NCBI GenBank assembly: GCA_026261815.1 | Contig: JAMPIT010000354.1 | Span: 1,922,001-1,986,000, forward strand | Origin: Monarcha castaneiventris obscurior | Lineage: Eukaryota; Chordata; Aves; Passeriformes; Monarchidae | Direction of reading: 5' to 3' | Length of the DNA: 64,000 nucleotides | In this document: positions 32,751-42,556 of the stretch, piece by piece | Layout of the letters: each line of letters starts with the position of its first letter | Numbering within the stretch: the first letter of the stretch is position 1 | Notes under the pieces: generated by a model | What the model was told of the DNA's origin: nothing | What the model saw: the letters and a program-made list of their open reading frames with translations, nothing else | Databases searched by the model: none | Translations under genes and position numbers: made by a program

Positions 32751-32859
32751 TTCCCCCTCTTTAGAGGCTTGACAAGGCCTCTACCTTGTTGAGACTCTGT
32801 TCTAAATATTCTAAATATCTACTAATAATATGTGTCTAACAGCAGTATACATCTAACAA

Positions 32860-33190
32860 TAGTATATATAAACAAGAAATATAATTACAATTATTATGAA
32901 CAATTCTTTAATCCAGGGCCCATTTGGTAACCATGAAATCAGGATGTGGAAGATATAATCAGAGCTCAGTTTGTTATCTTTTAGTGCTATCTAATGTAAG
33001 ATCTGAGTTAGTTCTCAAATTGTAAACAAATTTTGCTGATCTTTCCACTTTGATTTCCATGTCAGTTGTTAGTTCTGTATCCAAATGAATGTCTTTGGAT
33101 ATACTTTGGATGAGAATCATATGTAAATTTTGGTTCCAAACCTGAGTCAGGGTTTCCAGCTGTATAGATAATAAGCACAGGAAAAGAATA
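32860..33190 (-). pseudogene. ERV-A env transmembrane-subunit remnant
   Basis: The minus strand reads WLPNGPWIKELFIIIVIIFL then VYIYYC before a stop: a membrane anchor following a tryptophan-containing ectodomain end, just ahead of the polypurine tract and 3' LTR. The rest of env is unreadable or deleted. Class I placement follows from the integrase next to it. Confidence 0.6.
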
Positions 33191-33192
33191 AT

Positions 33193-33666
33193 TTAAATGA
33201 CATCATCTTCATTTGTATCAGGCTCTGTTTTCTCAGTTGTTTCAGGAGCAAGAACCTTCTTAGCTCTGGAGTAGTGAATCCAGGGTGCTTTGCCAGCCAC
33301 TTTGACTGCGGTGAGGGTGGTCAGCAAAATCTGGAATGGTCCTCTCGCCTTGGCCTGTAGAGGGTCACTGTCCCAGCACTTAACCCAGAGCCAGTGTCCA
33401 GGCTGGAAGGGATGTGCAGGGGTGTCCAGTCCTATGGGTGTGGGTAACACGATGTAATTCTGGAGCTTCTGCACAGTGGAACCCAAAGCCATTAGGTATC
33501 TCTTGACATCAAGTTTCCCCCTCATGTGAATCTCACCTGGAACATGTGGAATTTGCTATGGCTGCCATACAGTATTTCATAGGGACTGATGTTATCCCTG
33601 TGCCTCGGTTGTGTGCGCGGATCCTCAGGAAAGCTACATGCAAGGCCTGAACCCATGGCATGGATG
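33193..33666 (-). pseudogene. ERV-A integrase C-terminal part, gammaretrovirus-like
   Basis: The minus frame ending at 33193 reads HPFQPGHWLWVKCWDSDPL, GPFQILLTTLTAVKVAGKAP and WIHYSRAKKVLAPE. This is the SH3-like C-terminal DNA-binding fold of gammaretroviral integrases. Upstream (to 33666) the end of the catalytic core (ISPYEILYG) is readable in a shifted frame. The active-site part is gone: the sequence joins directly to the first bases of an LTR at 33667. Confidence 0.8.
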
Positions 33667-33682
33667 TCTCTAAAACCTAAGG
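33667..33682 (-). repeat. 16-bp stub of an ERV-A 5' LTR
   Basis: Minus strand TGATGCCTTAGGTTTT, identical to the start of the ERV-A LTRs, fused directly to integrase sequence. It marks the 5' end of a provirus that lost most of its LTR, gag and pol. Confidence 0.75.
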
Positions 33683-34494
33683 CATCACCATCACCTCACA
33701 GGGCTCTCCTGGGTTCCATGAGGCCCCTGTGACACACTGGAGCTGCAGTTCAGTGAGGTTCCATAACCTCACCAGGGTCTCTGGGGTTCCATGAGGCCCC
33801 TGTGTGACACACTGTAGCTGCAGTTCAGTGAGGTTCCATAACCTCACCAGGGTCTCTGGGGTTCAATGGGGCGTGCCCTTCTCGCATTTGAGCCTTGGTT
33901 CCATGAGTTCCATCCACTGACAGTGGTGTCTGTGTTCCGTGAGGCCCAGCTGTATCCCATCAGAGCCTTGCTTTCACCAGGTTCCAATACCTCACCATGG
34001 TCTCCTGAGCTCCATGAGGCCTCGCTGTGTCACACTGGAGCTTTGGTTCCATAAGGTTCCTTAGCCTCACTATGGTATCTTTGGTTCAATGAGGCTTCTC
34101 TGATTTACATTAGAGCCCTGGTTCCATGAATTTCCTTACCTTCACTATGGTTTGGGTTCCATAATTTCCTGATGTGCCACTTTAGCATTTTGGTTCCATG
34201 AGATTCCATAGCATCAATGTGGTCTCCTGTCTTCCATAAGGCCCCACTGTGTCACACTGCAGCCTTGATTCCATGAGTTTCCATAACCTCACAGCATCTC
34301 CTGGGTTCCATGAGGCCCTTGTGTGACACATTGCATCCTTGGTTCCATGAAGTTCCAAAAACTCAGTATGGTCTCTTGGCTCCCTGAGGCTCCTCTGTGT
34401 CCCACTGGAGCCTTGGTTCAATTGGATTCCATAAGCTCACAATATTTTCCTGCATTTAATTAGGAGCCGCTGTTTCACATTTCAGCCTTGGATT
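33683..34494. repeat. Degenerate tandem array built on GGTTCCATGAGG
   Basis: Units of roughly 95 bp carrying GGTTCCATGAGGCCCC, GTGTGACACACTGGAGC and CATAACCTCACCA-type phrases repeat about eight times with decay. No coding signal. Confidence 0.75.
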
Positions 34495-34934
34495 TGATGC
34501 CTTAGGTTTTAACTTTTATATTTTTCAAATTCTGTACTGCTTAGAGTGCAACTCTGCAGTTCCTTGTAGCCTGTAATTTCTGCTCTCTCGTGCTGGGCAG
34601 ACATAACAAAGCCTCTCCAGTCTTTGCCTTCAAGCACAGCCAGGCTCTTCTGGGCCCAAAATGTGTGAACCAAAGCTTCTAAAGGGGGAACAAGCTGAGG
34701 GGAAAATTACATCATTGAACTGGGGCTTTAATTGGAGAATTAACCGTGGTATGCAAATGAACCAAACCCATAAAAGTGTGAAGAACTCGTGATCTCTCGT
34801 CCATCTTGGGGTCCATTTTTTGGAAGCAGCCTCTGGCTCCCCAGGGTGTACCTTGAAGGCCCTTTAAATAAACACCTATCTTTATTCCCTTACTCTTGTC
34901 TGGTCTCTGTTTCAGGTGGCTGGAGACGACATCA
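34495..34934 (+). repeat. ERV-A family LTR, plus orientation, left of the GTGATGTCAC array
   Basis: TGATGCCTTAGGTTTTAACT... to ...GACGACATCA, 440 bp. AATAAA near 34867. It closely matches 36250-36688. Right after it the GTGATGTCAC array begins. Confidence 0.85.
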
Positions 34935-36249
34935 ACATAGCCCCTGTGATGTCACAGCCTACTCTGTGATGTCACAGCCCACTCTGTGATGTCACAGCCC
35001 ACTCTGTGATGTCACACAGACCCCTGTGATGTCACACAGCCCCCTGTGATGACACAGCCCCCTGTGATGTCACAGACCACTCTCAGATGTCACACAGCCC
35101 ACTCTGTGATGTCACACATCCATCTGTGATGTCACAGCCCACTCAGTGATGTCACAGCTCACTCTGTGATGTCACAGCCCCCTGTGATGTCACACAGCCC
35201 CCTGGGGTGTCACAGCTCACTTTGTGATGTCACACAGCCCCCTGTAAGGTCACAGCCATCTGTGATGTCACAGCCCTTTCTGTGATGTCTCAGCTCACTC
35301 TGTGATGTCACTCAGCCCCCTGTGATGTCACATCCCACTCTGTGATGTCACACAGCCCACTCTGTGGTGTCACACAGCCCCCTGTGATGTCACAGCCCAC
35401 TCTGTGATGTCACAACCCACTCTGTGGTGTCACAGCCCTCTCTGGGATGTCACACAGCCCACTCTGTGATGTCACACATCCATCTGTGATGTCACAGCCC
35501 ACTCTGTGATGTCACACATCCATCCGTGATGTCACACAGCCCACTCTGTGACGTCACACAGCCCCCTGTGATGTCACAGCCTACTCTGTGATGTCACAGC
35601 CCACTCTGTGATGTCACTCAGCCCCCTGTGATGTCACAGCCCACTCTGATGTCACAACCCACTCTGTGATGTCACACAGCCCACTCTGTGATTTCACACA
35701 TCTATCTGTGATGTCACAGCCCATTCTGTGATGTCACACCATCCACACTGTGATGTCACACATCCATCTGTGATTTCACAGCCCACTCTGTGATGTCACA
35801 CAGTCCCCTGTGATGTCACTGCCCACTCTGTGATGTCATACAGCCCACTCTGTGATGTCACATAGCTATCAGTGATGTCACAGCGCACTCTGTGATGTCA
35901 CACAGCGCCCTGTGATGTCACAGCCCACTCTGATGTCACAATGCCATCTGTGATGTCACACAGCCCCTGTGATGTCACAGCCCACTCTCTGTGGTCACTT
36001 ATCCCCTATGATGTCACAGCCCACTCTGTGATGTCACACAGCCCCCTGTGATGTGACAGCCCACTCTGTGATGTCACATAGCTATCAGTGATGTCACACA
36101 GCCATCTGTGATGTCAAATACCCCTGTGATGTCACAGCTGGCCCTGTGATGTCACAGTCCACTCTTTGATGTCACAGCCCACTCTGTGATGTCACAGCCC
36201 AGTCTCCGATGTCACACAGCCCCCTGTGATATCACAGCCCACTCTGTGA
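34935..36249 (+). repeat. GTGATGTCAC minisatellite, 1.3 kb, bounded by two LTRs
   Basis: A 20-23 bp unit such as TGTGATGTCACAGCCCACTC is repeated dozens of times with small changes. The core TGATGTCA is one transition from the CRE palindrome TGACGTCA; an intact TGACGTCA is present at 35549-35556. It fills exactly the space between the two plus-strand ERV-A LTRs. No frames of note. Confidence 0.95.
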
Positions 36250-36688
36250 TGATGCCTTAGGTTTTAACTTTTATATTTTTCAAATTCTGTACTGCTTAGA
36301 GTGCAACTCTGCAGTTCCTTGTAGCCTGTAATTTCTGCTCTCTCGTGCTGGGCAGACATAACAAAGCCTGTCCAGTCTTTGCCTTCAAGCACAGCCAGGC
36401 TCTTCTGGGCCCAAAATGTGTAAACCAAAGACTCTAAGGGAGGAGCAAGCTGAGGGGAATTACATCATTGAACTGGGGCTTTAATTGGAGAATTAACTGT
36501 GGTATGCAAATGAACCAAACCCATAAAAGTGTGAAGAACTCGTGACCTGTCGTCCATCTTGGGGTCCGTTGTTGGAAGCAGCCTCTGGCTCGCCCAGGGT
36601 GTACCTTGAAGGCCCTTCAAATGAACACCTATCTTTATTCCCTTACTCTTGTCTAGTCTCTGTTTCTAGGTGGCTGGAGAAGGCATCA
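36250..36688 (+). repeat. ERV-A family 5' LTR, plus orientation
   Basis: 439 bp with inverted ends TGATGCC...GGCATCA; AATGAACACC stands where the left copy has AATAAACACC. Followed by a PBS and a retroviral leader, so it acts as a 5' LTR. Confidence 0.88.
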
Positions 36689-36694
36689 GTTCTT

Positions 36695-36712
36695 TGGCAC
36701 CCCAGATGGGAC
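36695..36712 (+). other. Candidate PBS of the plus ERV-A element
   Basis: TGGCACCCCAGATGGGAC, 6 nt after the LTR. The closest tRNA I can recall is tRNA-Arg(CCU), with two mismatches. A leader with a splice donor (CACgtgagtaa near 36860) follows. Confidence 0.5.
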
Positions 36713-37035
36713 AACGAGGCTTCCGAAAATCCTCTGGGACTTAGGAAGGTCCAGCTCAGCTCCCCCCCACTGCCGGCACCCAGCGGGGGCAGTTGCTGCA
36801 GTCCGGGAGGCAGCGGAGAAGCTCCAAGAGCCCAGGAAACTCCAGACCCAGCACAGAGGCACGTGAGTAACTGAATAAAGGTGGTATTCTGTTAGCACCC
36901 GGGTTGGTGTTAAGGGATCTCTTACAGTTTGTTTAGGGACTCGGAAGAGTCTGGGGGGGTTTCATTTGGTGTTTCCTCCTTTTGTTAGCTTGGCAGCTCC
37001 TGAGAGCTTGTCAGGGAACTCGTGTGAGTTCCAGG

Positions 37036-37531
37036 TGTTGGGAGGCGGGCCCGGAATCAAGAGACGACTCGATACGAGTTAGCAGCTTGTTCCGTTTATT
37101 GCTTGATTCGTCTTCCTTATATATGATCCTAAAGTCATTTTTCTTATATACCCTTCTAATTATAACACATGTGGTCAGTGATACTATAATTAGTTACAAA
37201 GCCTTATAAAGCCAAATAACTATTAGTTATAATCACTAAATCATGTGCTTCATGCTAATTATTTGTGGTTTAACAATATCTTGTTGTTACATAACATCTG
37301 TCCATGGCCCAGCGCCCAATTGCTTCCACTATCAGCTCACAGATAGTTCAAGGACTCCCAGCTTGGTTTGAGCTCAGCGTTCATGCTAGCTCAGAATCCA
37401 AGTTAGGGTTGTGCAGGCCTTTCAGGGACCCACATCCCAGCGATGCGAGCCACCCTTCTACACCAGGGAATTTAGTTTTCCCTCTGTTGGTTCGTTGCTA
37501 GCTGGTGTCCAGCACTGCCCTTTGGCACACA
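37036..37531 (-). mobile_element. Solo LTR nested in the ERV-A leader, class II-like
   Basis: Plus strand TGTTGGGAGG...GCACACA; on the minus strand TATATAAGGAAG is followed by AATAAACGG and then the end CCCAACA, the order expected for an avian class II LTR. TCCAGG (37030-37035) and GCCAGG (37532-37537) form an imperfect 6-bp duplication. It lies between the leader and the gag start of the element at 36250. Confidence 0.75.
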
Positions 37532-37702
37532 GCCAGGTGGTGCAGAGGCTTGGAGGCTTGGAAGGTAAATCCAGCCACAGTTTGAATTTCCGGGGTTTTG
37601 GGTTCAAATCCCACTTTCTCTAGTTTTCTCTTTTTGCTTTATAGAGTGTTTTAGATCGCTTTGCTTTATTTCTGTGAATTTTCTGTTTGTAGGCATGAAA
37701 CC

Positions 37703-38014
37703 ATGGGCTGTAATATTTCTTGTATGGAGAATGATATACTGCAGGGCTGCCCTTTGAGGCATGTCCTGGAAGAATGGGGAAAGTTAACTGGTGGAGATTT
37801 GGCCCTTACAAAAGCGGAATTAATTCGGCTTTCTACAGTGATCTGGCCAGTTTATAAGTCAGATAACCAGCAAAGATGGCCCCAGTTTGGCAGCCTAGAT
37901 GAAGAATTAATATCGAGTTTAATATCAAGCCTCCAAAACCATCACTGCTTCTTAGAAATTGAGTATGCAAGACTCTTTTTAGTTGTAGCCCAGATACAAG
38001 AAACCAAACAGGAG
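37703..38014 (+). pseudogene. ERV-A gag matrix fragment
   Basis: The ATG at 37703 opens MGCNISCMENDILQGCPLRH and continues with LTKAELIRLSTVIWPVYKSD. Gly2 (myristoylation), then a short leader, then a C-P-L...LT(K)...T-V-x-W-P-x-Y pattern are typical of class I (gamma-like) matrix domains. It runs about 104 residues and is cut where the ERV-B LTR begins; the frame closes at 38026 inside it. It belongs with the LTR at 36250, about 1 kb upstream. Confidence 0.65.
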
Positions 38015-38587
38015 TGTAGTATATGATGCAAAATAATTCGTGCTAAAACTTTAAAGATTACAGCATTTTGCTGAGGCTGAGAAAAGCAAAACAGGTGGCT
38101 GCAAAAATGTGCGGTTCAAGGATCTCTGTCTGAATAAGCCCTGAGAAGATACATTCCAGAGATAAGCATTTAGTGTGATTTCCTCATCTGGCAGAGCTCC
38201 AGGATGTGTGTGTTTGTACAGAAATGGAGTCCCAGGATGTATGTACAAGCCACAATTATATACTTGCACCAGAAACTGATTTCAACAGCAAAAATCGAAT
38301 ATTGATTTCAGGAACTGTCATCAGACATGGTGAAAAAAACAGGAAAACCATATTGTTGCATTGAAAAGATAAAGCTAAACAAAGAAGAAAAAAGGTATAA
38401 AAGGACACCTAAGAGAAACCGCAGTTGTGAACAGGCGAGATTTGAACCGATAGAGGTCGGAACTCAGTTCACCCAGCGCCGATCGCCGGGGTCGGTGTTG
38501 CTTTGCTTTGTGGCTCTTTCCAAATTTTATACTTTGATTATTAATAAATTCTCTTTAATCATAATATTGATTGGCTCGTTTATAAGA
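38015..38587 (+). repeat. ERV-B 5' LTR
   Basis: Begins near TGTAGTATATGATGC, has GGTATAAAAGG (TATA) at about 38393 and AATAAA at about 38542, and ends just before a tRNA-Trp-like PBS. The terminal CA is decayed, so the right edge is approximate. Confidence 0.7.
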
Positions 38588-38589
38588 AT

Positions 38590-38611
38590 TGGTGACACCC
38601 TGACGTGATCC
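38590..38611 (+). other. ERV-B primer-binding site, tRNA-Trp-like
   Basis: TGGTGACACCCTGACGTGAT is the tRNA-Trp PBS (TGGTGACCCCGACGTGAT) with two single-base insertions. Confidence 0.7.
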
Positions 38612-39442
38612 AATTTTTTGGGTCTGCAGTTTTCCTTTTCCGATCGAGAAGGTGCCCCGCTGAATTCAGCGGCCCGATGGCATAGCAGAACCAGCAAGAC
38701 CCAGTTGGATTCTGAACACCAAAATTGAGGTAGAAGCCACAAGCAAAGGGAGAGAGAGAAACGAGCTTGGAGCTCCCGGAGAGACTTAGAGGAGACCCAG
38801 GAGAGGGCCCTCGGAACTGCGGCGCATTTCATTCGTAAAACTCGACGTGCACGAAGAATCCACGCAGGAAAAGGGGCCGTAAGTACTGCGAGGGTGAATG
38901 TGAGTGGCTGAGCATGTGTATGAGACATGATAATATCACGAAGCGAGAGCAGACCCCAAAAACTGCAGTTCTGTATTCCTGCAAGGGAGCCGGTTGGTTA
39001 TGGGGGAAGTGGATCTGACGGGAAACTCATTACACATGTAAAATCCAAAACTCAGGAAAAGTTCAGACTTCAGCCACAGGAAGGCTAGAGGGAAAGGGAC
39101 ATCCCCAGAAATTCGGGGAACTGGAAAGCCCTCTTTGCCTAGGACCAGGGAAGGTCCAGGGGAGAGAAAGTAAGGAGAAATACGAGGGAGCTTTTTACCA
39201 GCTCAAAACCCGCGGGACGGTCCTGCGCTGGTCACTGAAACGGTAATCCAAAAATCAGCTAAAACATGGTGTGTACTAACCACTGTTAGGAATCAATGTG
39301 TAACTGAGTGAAACGCACACAAAGTTGAGAGGCGAGTGAGAGTCTCTGATAAGGGCATTTCCGGTTTCCCGCGAGGGAAAATCCCTTAGGAGAAAAGGAG
39401 AGCAATTTACCAGAAATCCCACTGGACAGTCCGCTGGGAGTG
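38612..39442 (+). other. ERV-B leader
   Basis: About 830 bp of non-coding sequence between PBS and gag, as usual in gammaretroviruses. No long frame; packaging elements cannot be identified by eye. Confidence 0.6.
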
Positions 39443-40920
39443 ATGCTGGAATACTGGGAGAAGTGCCCCTCAACAAAAGAAAAATCTAAAGAAAAAATGG
39501 TTCATTTTTGCATGGAAGTTTGTGGGGGGAAAGAGATTAGGAGCCATTTGATTTGGCCCATGTTTGGAACCTATGAGGAGTGGACATGTCGAGCCCTAAA
39601 TATTTATGTAAATAATAAGGAACTGAGGGATCAAGAAGAAAGGGACTATGCAAAGATACGGGAGGGATCAGCAACTGGGTTATTTACAGTAAAGACCAGG
39701 AAAGGAATTAGACCCGAAAGTAAAACATGGGATCCCTTGGACAGTCTACCCCCTCCATATCTGGTGCCTGTGCCCCCGCTCCCACAAGCCCAGGCGCCCC
39801 CACAGGCACCCCCGGCGCCCCCATCCCTGCTTGAACGGGCGCTGCCCACCCGGGCTCCATCCCAAACCACGGAGGCCACAGGATCGGCGGTTTCTGCCGA
39901 GGTTATGCAATCCCTCCCTGCGAGGAGAACACGACGTAAAAGAAAAGAAAAAATAAATAGCGAAGATAGCAAAAATGAGGAGGAAGGGAAAAAGGGGCGC
40001 GATCTACTCCCGTTAAAGGAAATACTCACAGCTCCTGGAATTATAGGATTTGTGAATGTGCCAATTAATACAGGAGATGTAAGAGCCTTTAAAAAGGAGA
40101 TGGGAAAACTAATGGATGATCCCCTGGGGGTGTCAGACCAGTTAGACCAGTTTCTAGGGCCTAGTATATACACCTGGGAAGACATGCATGCCATACTAAG
40201 AGTCCTATTTAATACCGAAGAAAGGGAGATGATCAGACAGGCTGGGATTCCTGAATGGGAGCACCGAAACCCCCAAGGTTTGCCTGGGGATCAGAAATTG
40301 CCAAACCAAACACCGGGTGGAATGCTCAAACAGAAGAGGGCCGACGAAATATGATAGACTTAAGGAATATTATCATACAAGAGATTCGGGAAGCAGTCCC
40401 CAGAGGGCAGAACATTAGCAAAGCATTTGGGGAATGCCAGGGGAAAGATGAAACACCCTCGGAATGGTTAGAAAGATTACGGAAGAGCTTGCAAGTTTAT
40501 TCAGGAATAGACCCTAATTCCCCGATAGGAGAGGTATTATTAAAAACCCAATTTGTGGCAAAATCATGGGAAGATATACGGAAGAAGCTAGAAAAGTTAG
40601 AAAAGTGGCAAGAAAGAGGATTACAAGAGCTATTGAGGGAGGCTCAGAAAGTATATGTGAGGAGAGATGAAGAGAAACAGAAGGCTAAAGCAAAAGTGCT
40701 AGTTGCAGCTGTAAGGGAAGCTCAGAAGCTGGAACGTCCCCGAAGCCCTGTGAGGTCAGTGCAGAGCCATGGAACTCAAAAGAGGCAGCCTGTCCCACAG
40801 AGAAAGACACCCGAGGATCAGAGGCAACTCCATGAGTGTTACTACTGCAAAAAGAAGGGGCATTTAAAAAGAGAGTGCAGAAAAAGAATAAAGGATGAGG
40901 AGATTTTTCAGGCGGACTAG
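39443..40920 (+). pseudogene. ERV-B gag, gammaretrovirus-like, frameshifted in capsid
   Basis: Matrix region (IRSHLIWPMFGTYEEWTCRA) is followed by a proline-rich stretch with PPPY at about 39760 (a late-domain motif), a basic linker, then capsid (LKEILTAPGIIGFVNVPINT, WEDMHAILRVLF). The frame breaks around 40300 and capsid continues in the next frame (GKDETPSEWLERLRKSL, the gamma-type major homology region). One CCHC zinc knuckle, CYYCKKKGHLKRECRKR, ends the protein. A single knuckle and PPPY fit class I ERVs. The usual upstream ATG is not seen: a TAA closes the frame near 39349, so the start is uncertain. An amber stop at 40918-40920 separates it from pol in the same frame. Confidence 0.85.
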
Positions 40921-41676
40921 GGGTGTCAGGGGCTTTTTATTTTGGGGTCCAGGACATCTAAAGAGCCCTTGATAAAATTAAAAATAGAACCCCAAAAGGA
41001 GGAAATGTCCTTCTTAGTTGACTCAGGGCCTGAACGCTCCACGGTCCAAAAACTGCTGAAAGGGTGCAAAAAAAGCAAAGACACAATGATGGTAATAGGA
41101 GCTAAAGGGGAACCCTTCAAAGTCCCAGTCATTAACGATGTGGACATAGAATCAGAAACTAAAATTTGTTTAGAGAACATGTTGTTGGTTGAAGAAGCAG
41201 ATTATAATTTATTAGGAAGAGATTTGATTATAGCTTTAGGAATAAATCTGATAGTACAAGGGCCAGATTTAACAGTAAGCCTGTACAGATTAACTGAAGA
41301 AGATGAGAATAAAATTGATCCCAGAGTCTGGCATACCCAGGGAGAGGCTGGAAGGTTGGAGATGGAGCCTATTATCATTAAAATAGAAAGGCCAGAAGAT
41401 CCAATTAGAATTAAACAGTACCCCATTTCCATAGAGGGAAGAAAGGGATTAAAACCTGTGATAGACAAATTAGTGAAAAGGGGAACTTTGGAGCCTTGCA
41501 TGTCAAGGCACAGCACACCTATCTTAGCCGTACGTAAAACTGATGGAAGCTTTAGGCTAGTCCAAGATTTAAGGGCTGTAAATGAGAGAACAAGAACATG
41601 TTTTCCTGTAGTAGCAAATCCATATACTTTTTTAAACGGAATTTCCCCTGAAGACACCTGGTATAGCGTAATAGAC
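40921..41676 (+). pseudogene. ERV-B protease and N-terminal reverse transcriptase, cut by ERV-C
   Basis: In the same frame as the gag 3' part, directly after TAG GGG. Protease has FLVDSGPERS at the active site (DSG) and a later LLGRDLI. Reverse transcriptase starts with IKQYPISIEGRKGLKPVIDK, RHSTPILAVRKTDGSFRLVQ and DLRAVNERT (fingers). The last RT codon, the Asp of VID, is at 41674-41676, and the next base belongs to the inserted ERV-C. RT resumes at 48432. No break within this part. Confidence 0.9.
41672..41676 (+). repeat. Left target-site duplication TAGAC of ERV-C
   Basis: TAGAC here and at 48427-48431. Removing the material between the two joins ERV-B RT in register, so this is a true insertion footprint. 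Confidence 0.8.
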
Positions 41677-42501
41677 GCTTCTCTTTTTGTGGGCCAATTG
41701 ATTTGTGTTACTATTTTTCCAGGTTCCAGTCACATTTTTGTTTTTCCAGGCTAAGATTTGGGTCATGTTGGGTGTAAACAAGGTCAAATGCCCAAGAGTG
41801 CATGGTCCTCCGCAGAAGCGAGAGGGGATGCCCGCCCAAGCATGATCTCCACATATGAAAAATAGGCCCTTAGGGAGTTGCCTAGGAGTGCCATCAAGTG
41901 TGGTAGGCATTTCTATGTGAGTAACATGCCTACATCACTTGGCAGCTTTGTATGCAGGATTATGCTGGGCCACATTAATGAACAACTCTTTCTGAGTTTC
42001 AGGAATGAACATGAACTGTACACAATAGGGAGCAGAATTAGAACCTAAAATGACAACTTCTGCGGGCTCCTTGGACACCTTTGGGAGGTCCTGTACCCAC
42101 TGTCCCCACAGGCTGAAAGGGCTTTTAGCTGTTGGGAATAATTCATCAAGTCTCTTGTCTTTGGGCTTCCCGAGATGTTCAGCTAAAAGGTGAGTTTGAT
42201 GTTCTCTGGCCAATCTGTTATGGGAATAAAAATGGGACATTAAGATAGGAGGGTATTCAGTAGTGTTTACAGGGATACCCACCAGGCAGGTTGACACAGG
42301 ATCGTCAGGATTTGAGTTGCTGAGGCAGATATGATCCTGCCCCATAGATTTGGCTAGAAGTGTCCAGATGTTTGCCCTCGGCTGTGAGACAATCCAACTC
42401 TTGCTGTCAGGGATGCCGAGCAGGAGCAGCACTAGAAGCAGGCTGAGGTCAAGGATGGCTGGAAGGGGAGTCATGTCTAGCTGTAAACAAAACAGATACA
42501 A
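41677..42501 (-). pseudogene. ERV-C env surface subunit, broken and truncated
   Basis: The minus strand starts with a signal-like hydrophobic stretch (AILDLSLLLVLLLLGIP), then an ectodomain with several N-x-S/T sites. After a stop at 41935-41937 it continues (PKGLFFICGDHAWAGIPSRF, GGPCTLGHLTLFTPN) in the adjacent frame. The C-G-D-x-A-W-x-GIPS and GGPC-LG-LTL phrases recall avian class II (alpharetrovirus-type) surface proteins. The sequence ends at HKKRS, close to where surface and transmembrane subunits would be cleaved; no transmembrane subunit follows. Not functional. Confidence 0.75.
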
Positions 42502-42556
42502 TTAGGTACAAGCTAGGGAAAAACAATTTCAGCATGGGGAGATACACAGGGAATGG

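Noticed and set aside
34935..36249. CRISPR-like array
   Set aside because: The unit is repeated head to tail without unique spacers of constant length, in a vertebrate genome; it is a minisatellite.
41632..41700. Env reading through from HKKRS into a further minus-strand stretch
   Set aside because: Beyond 41677 the minus frame is merely antisense of ERV-B reverse transcriptase.
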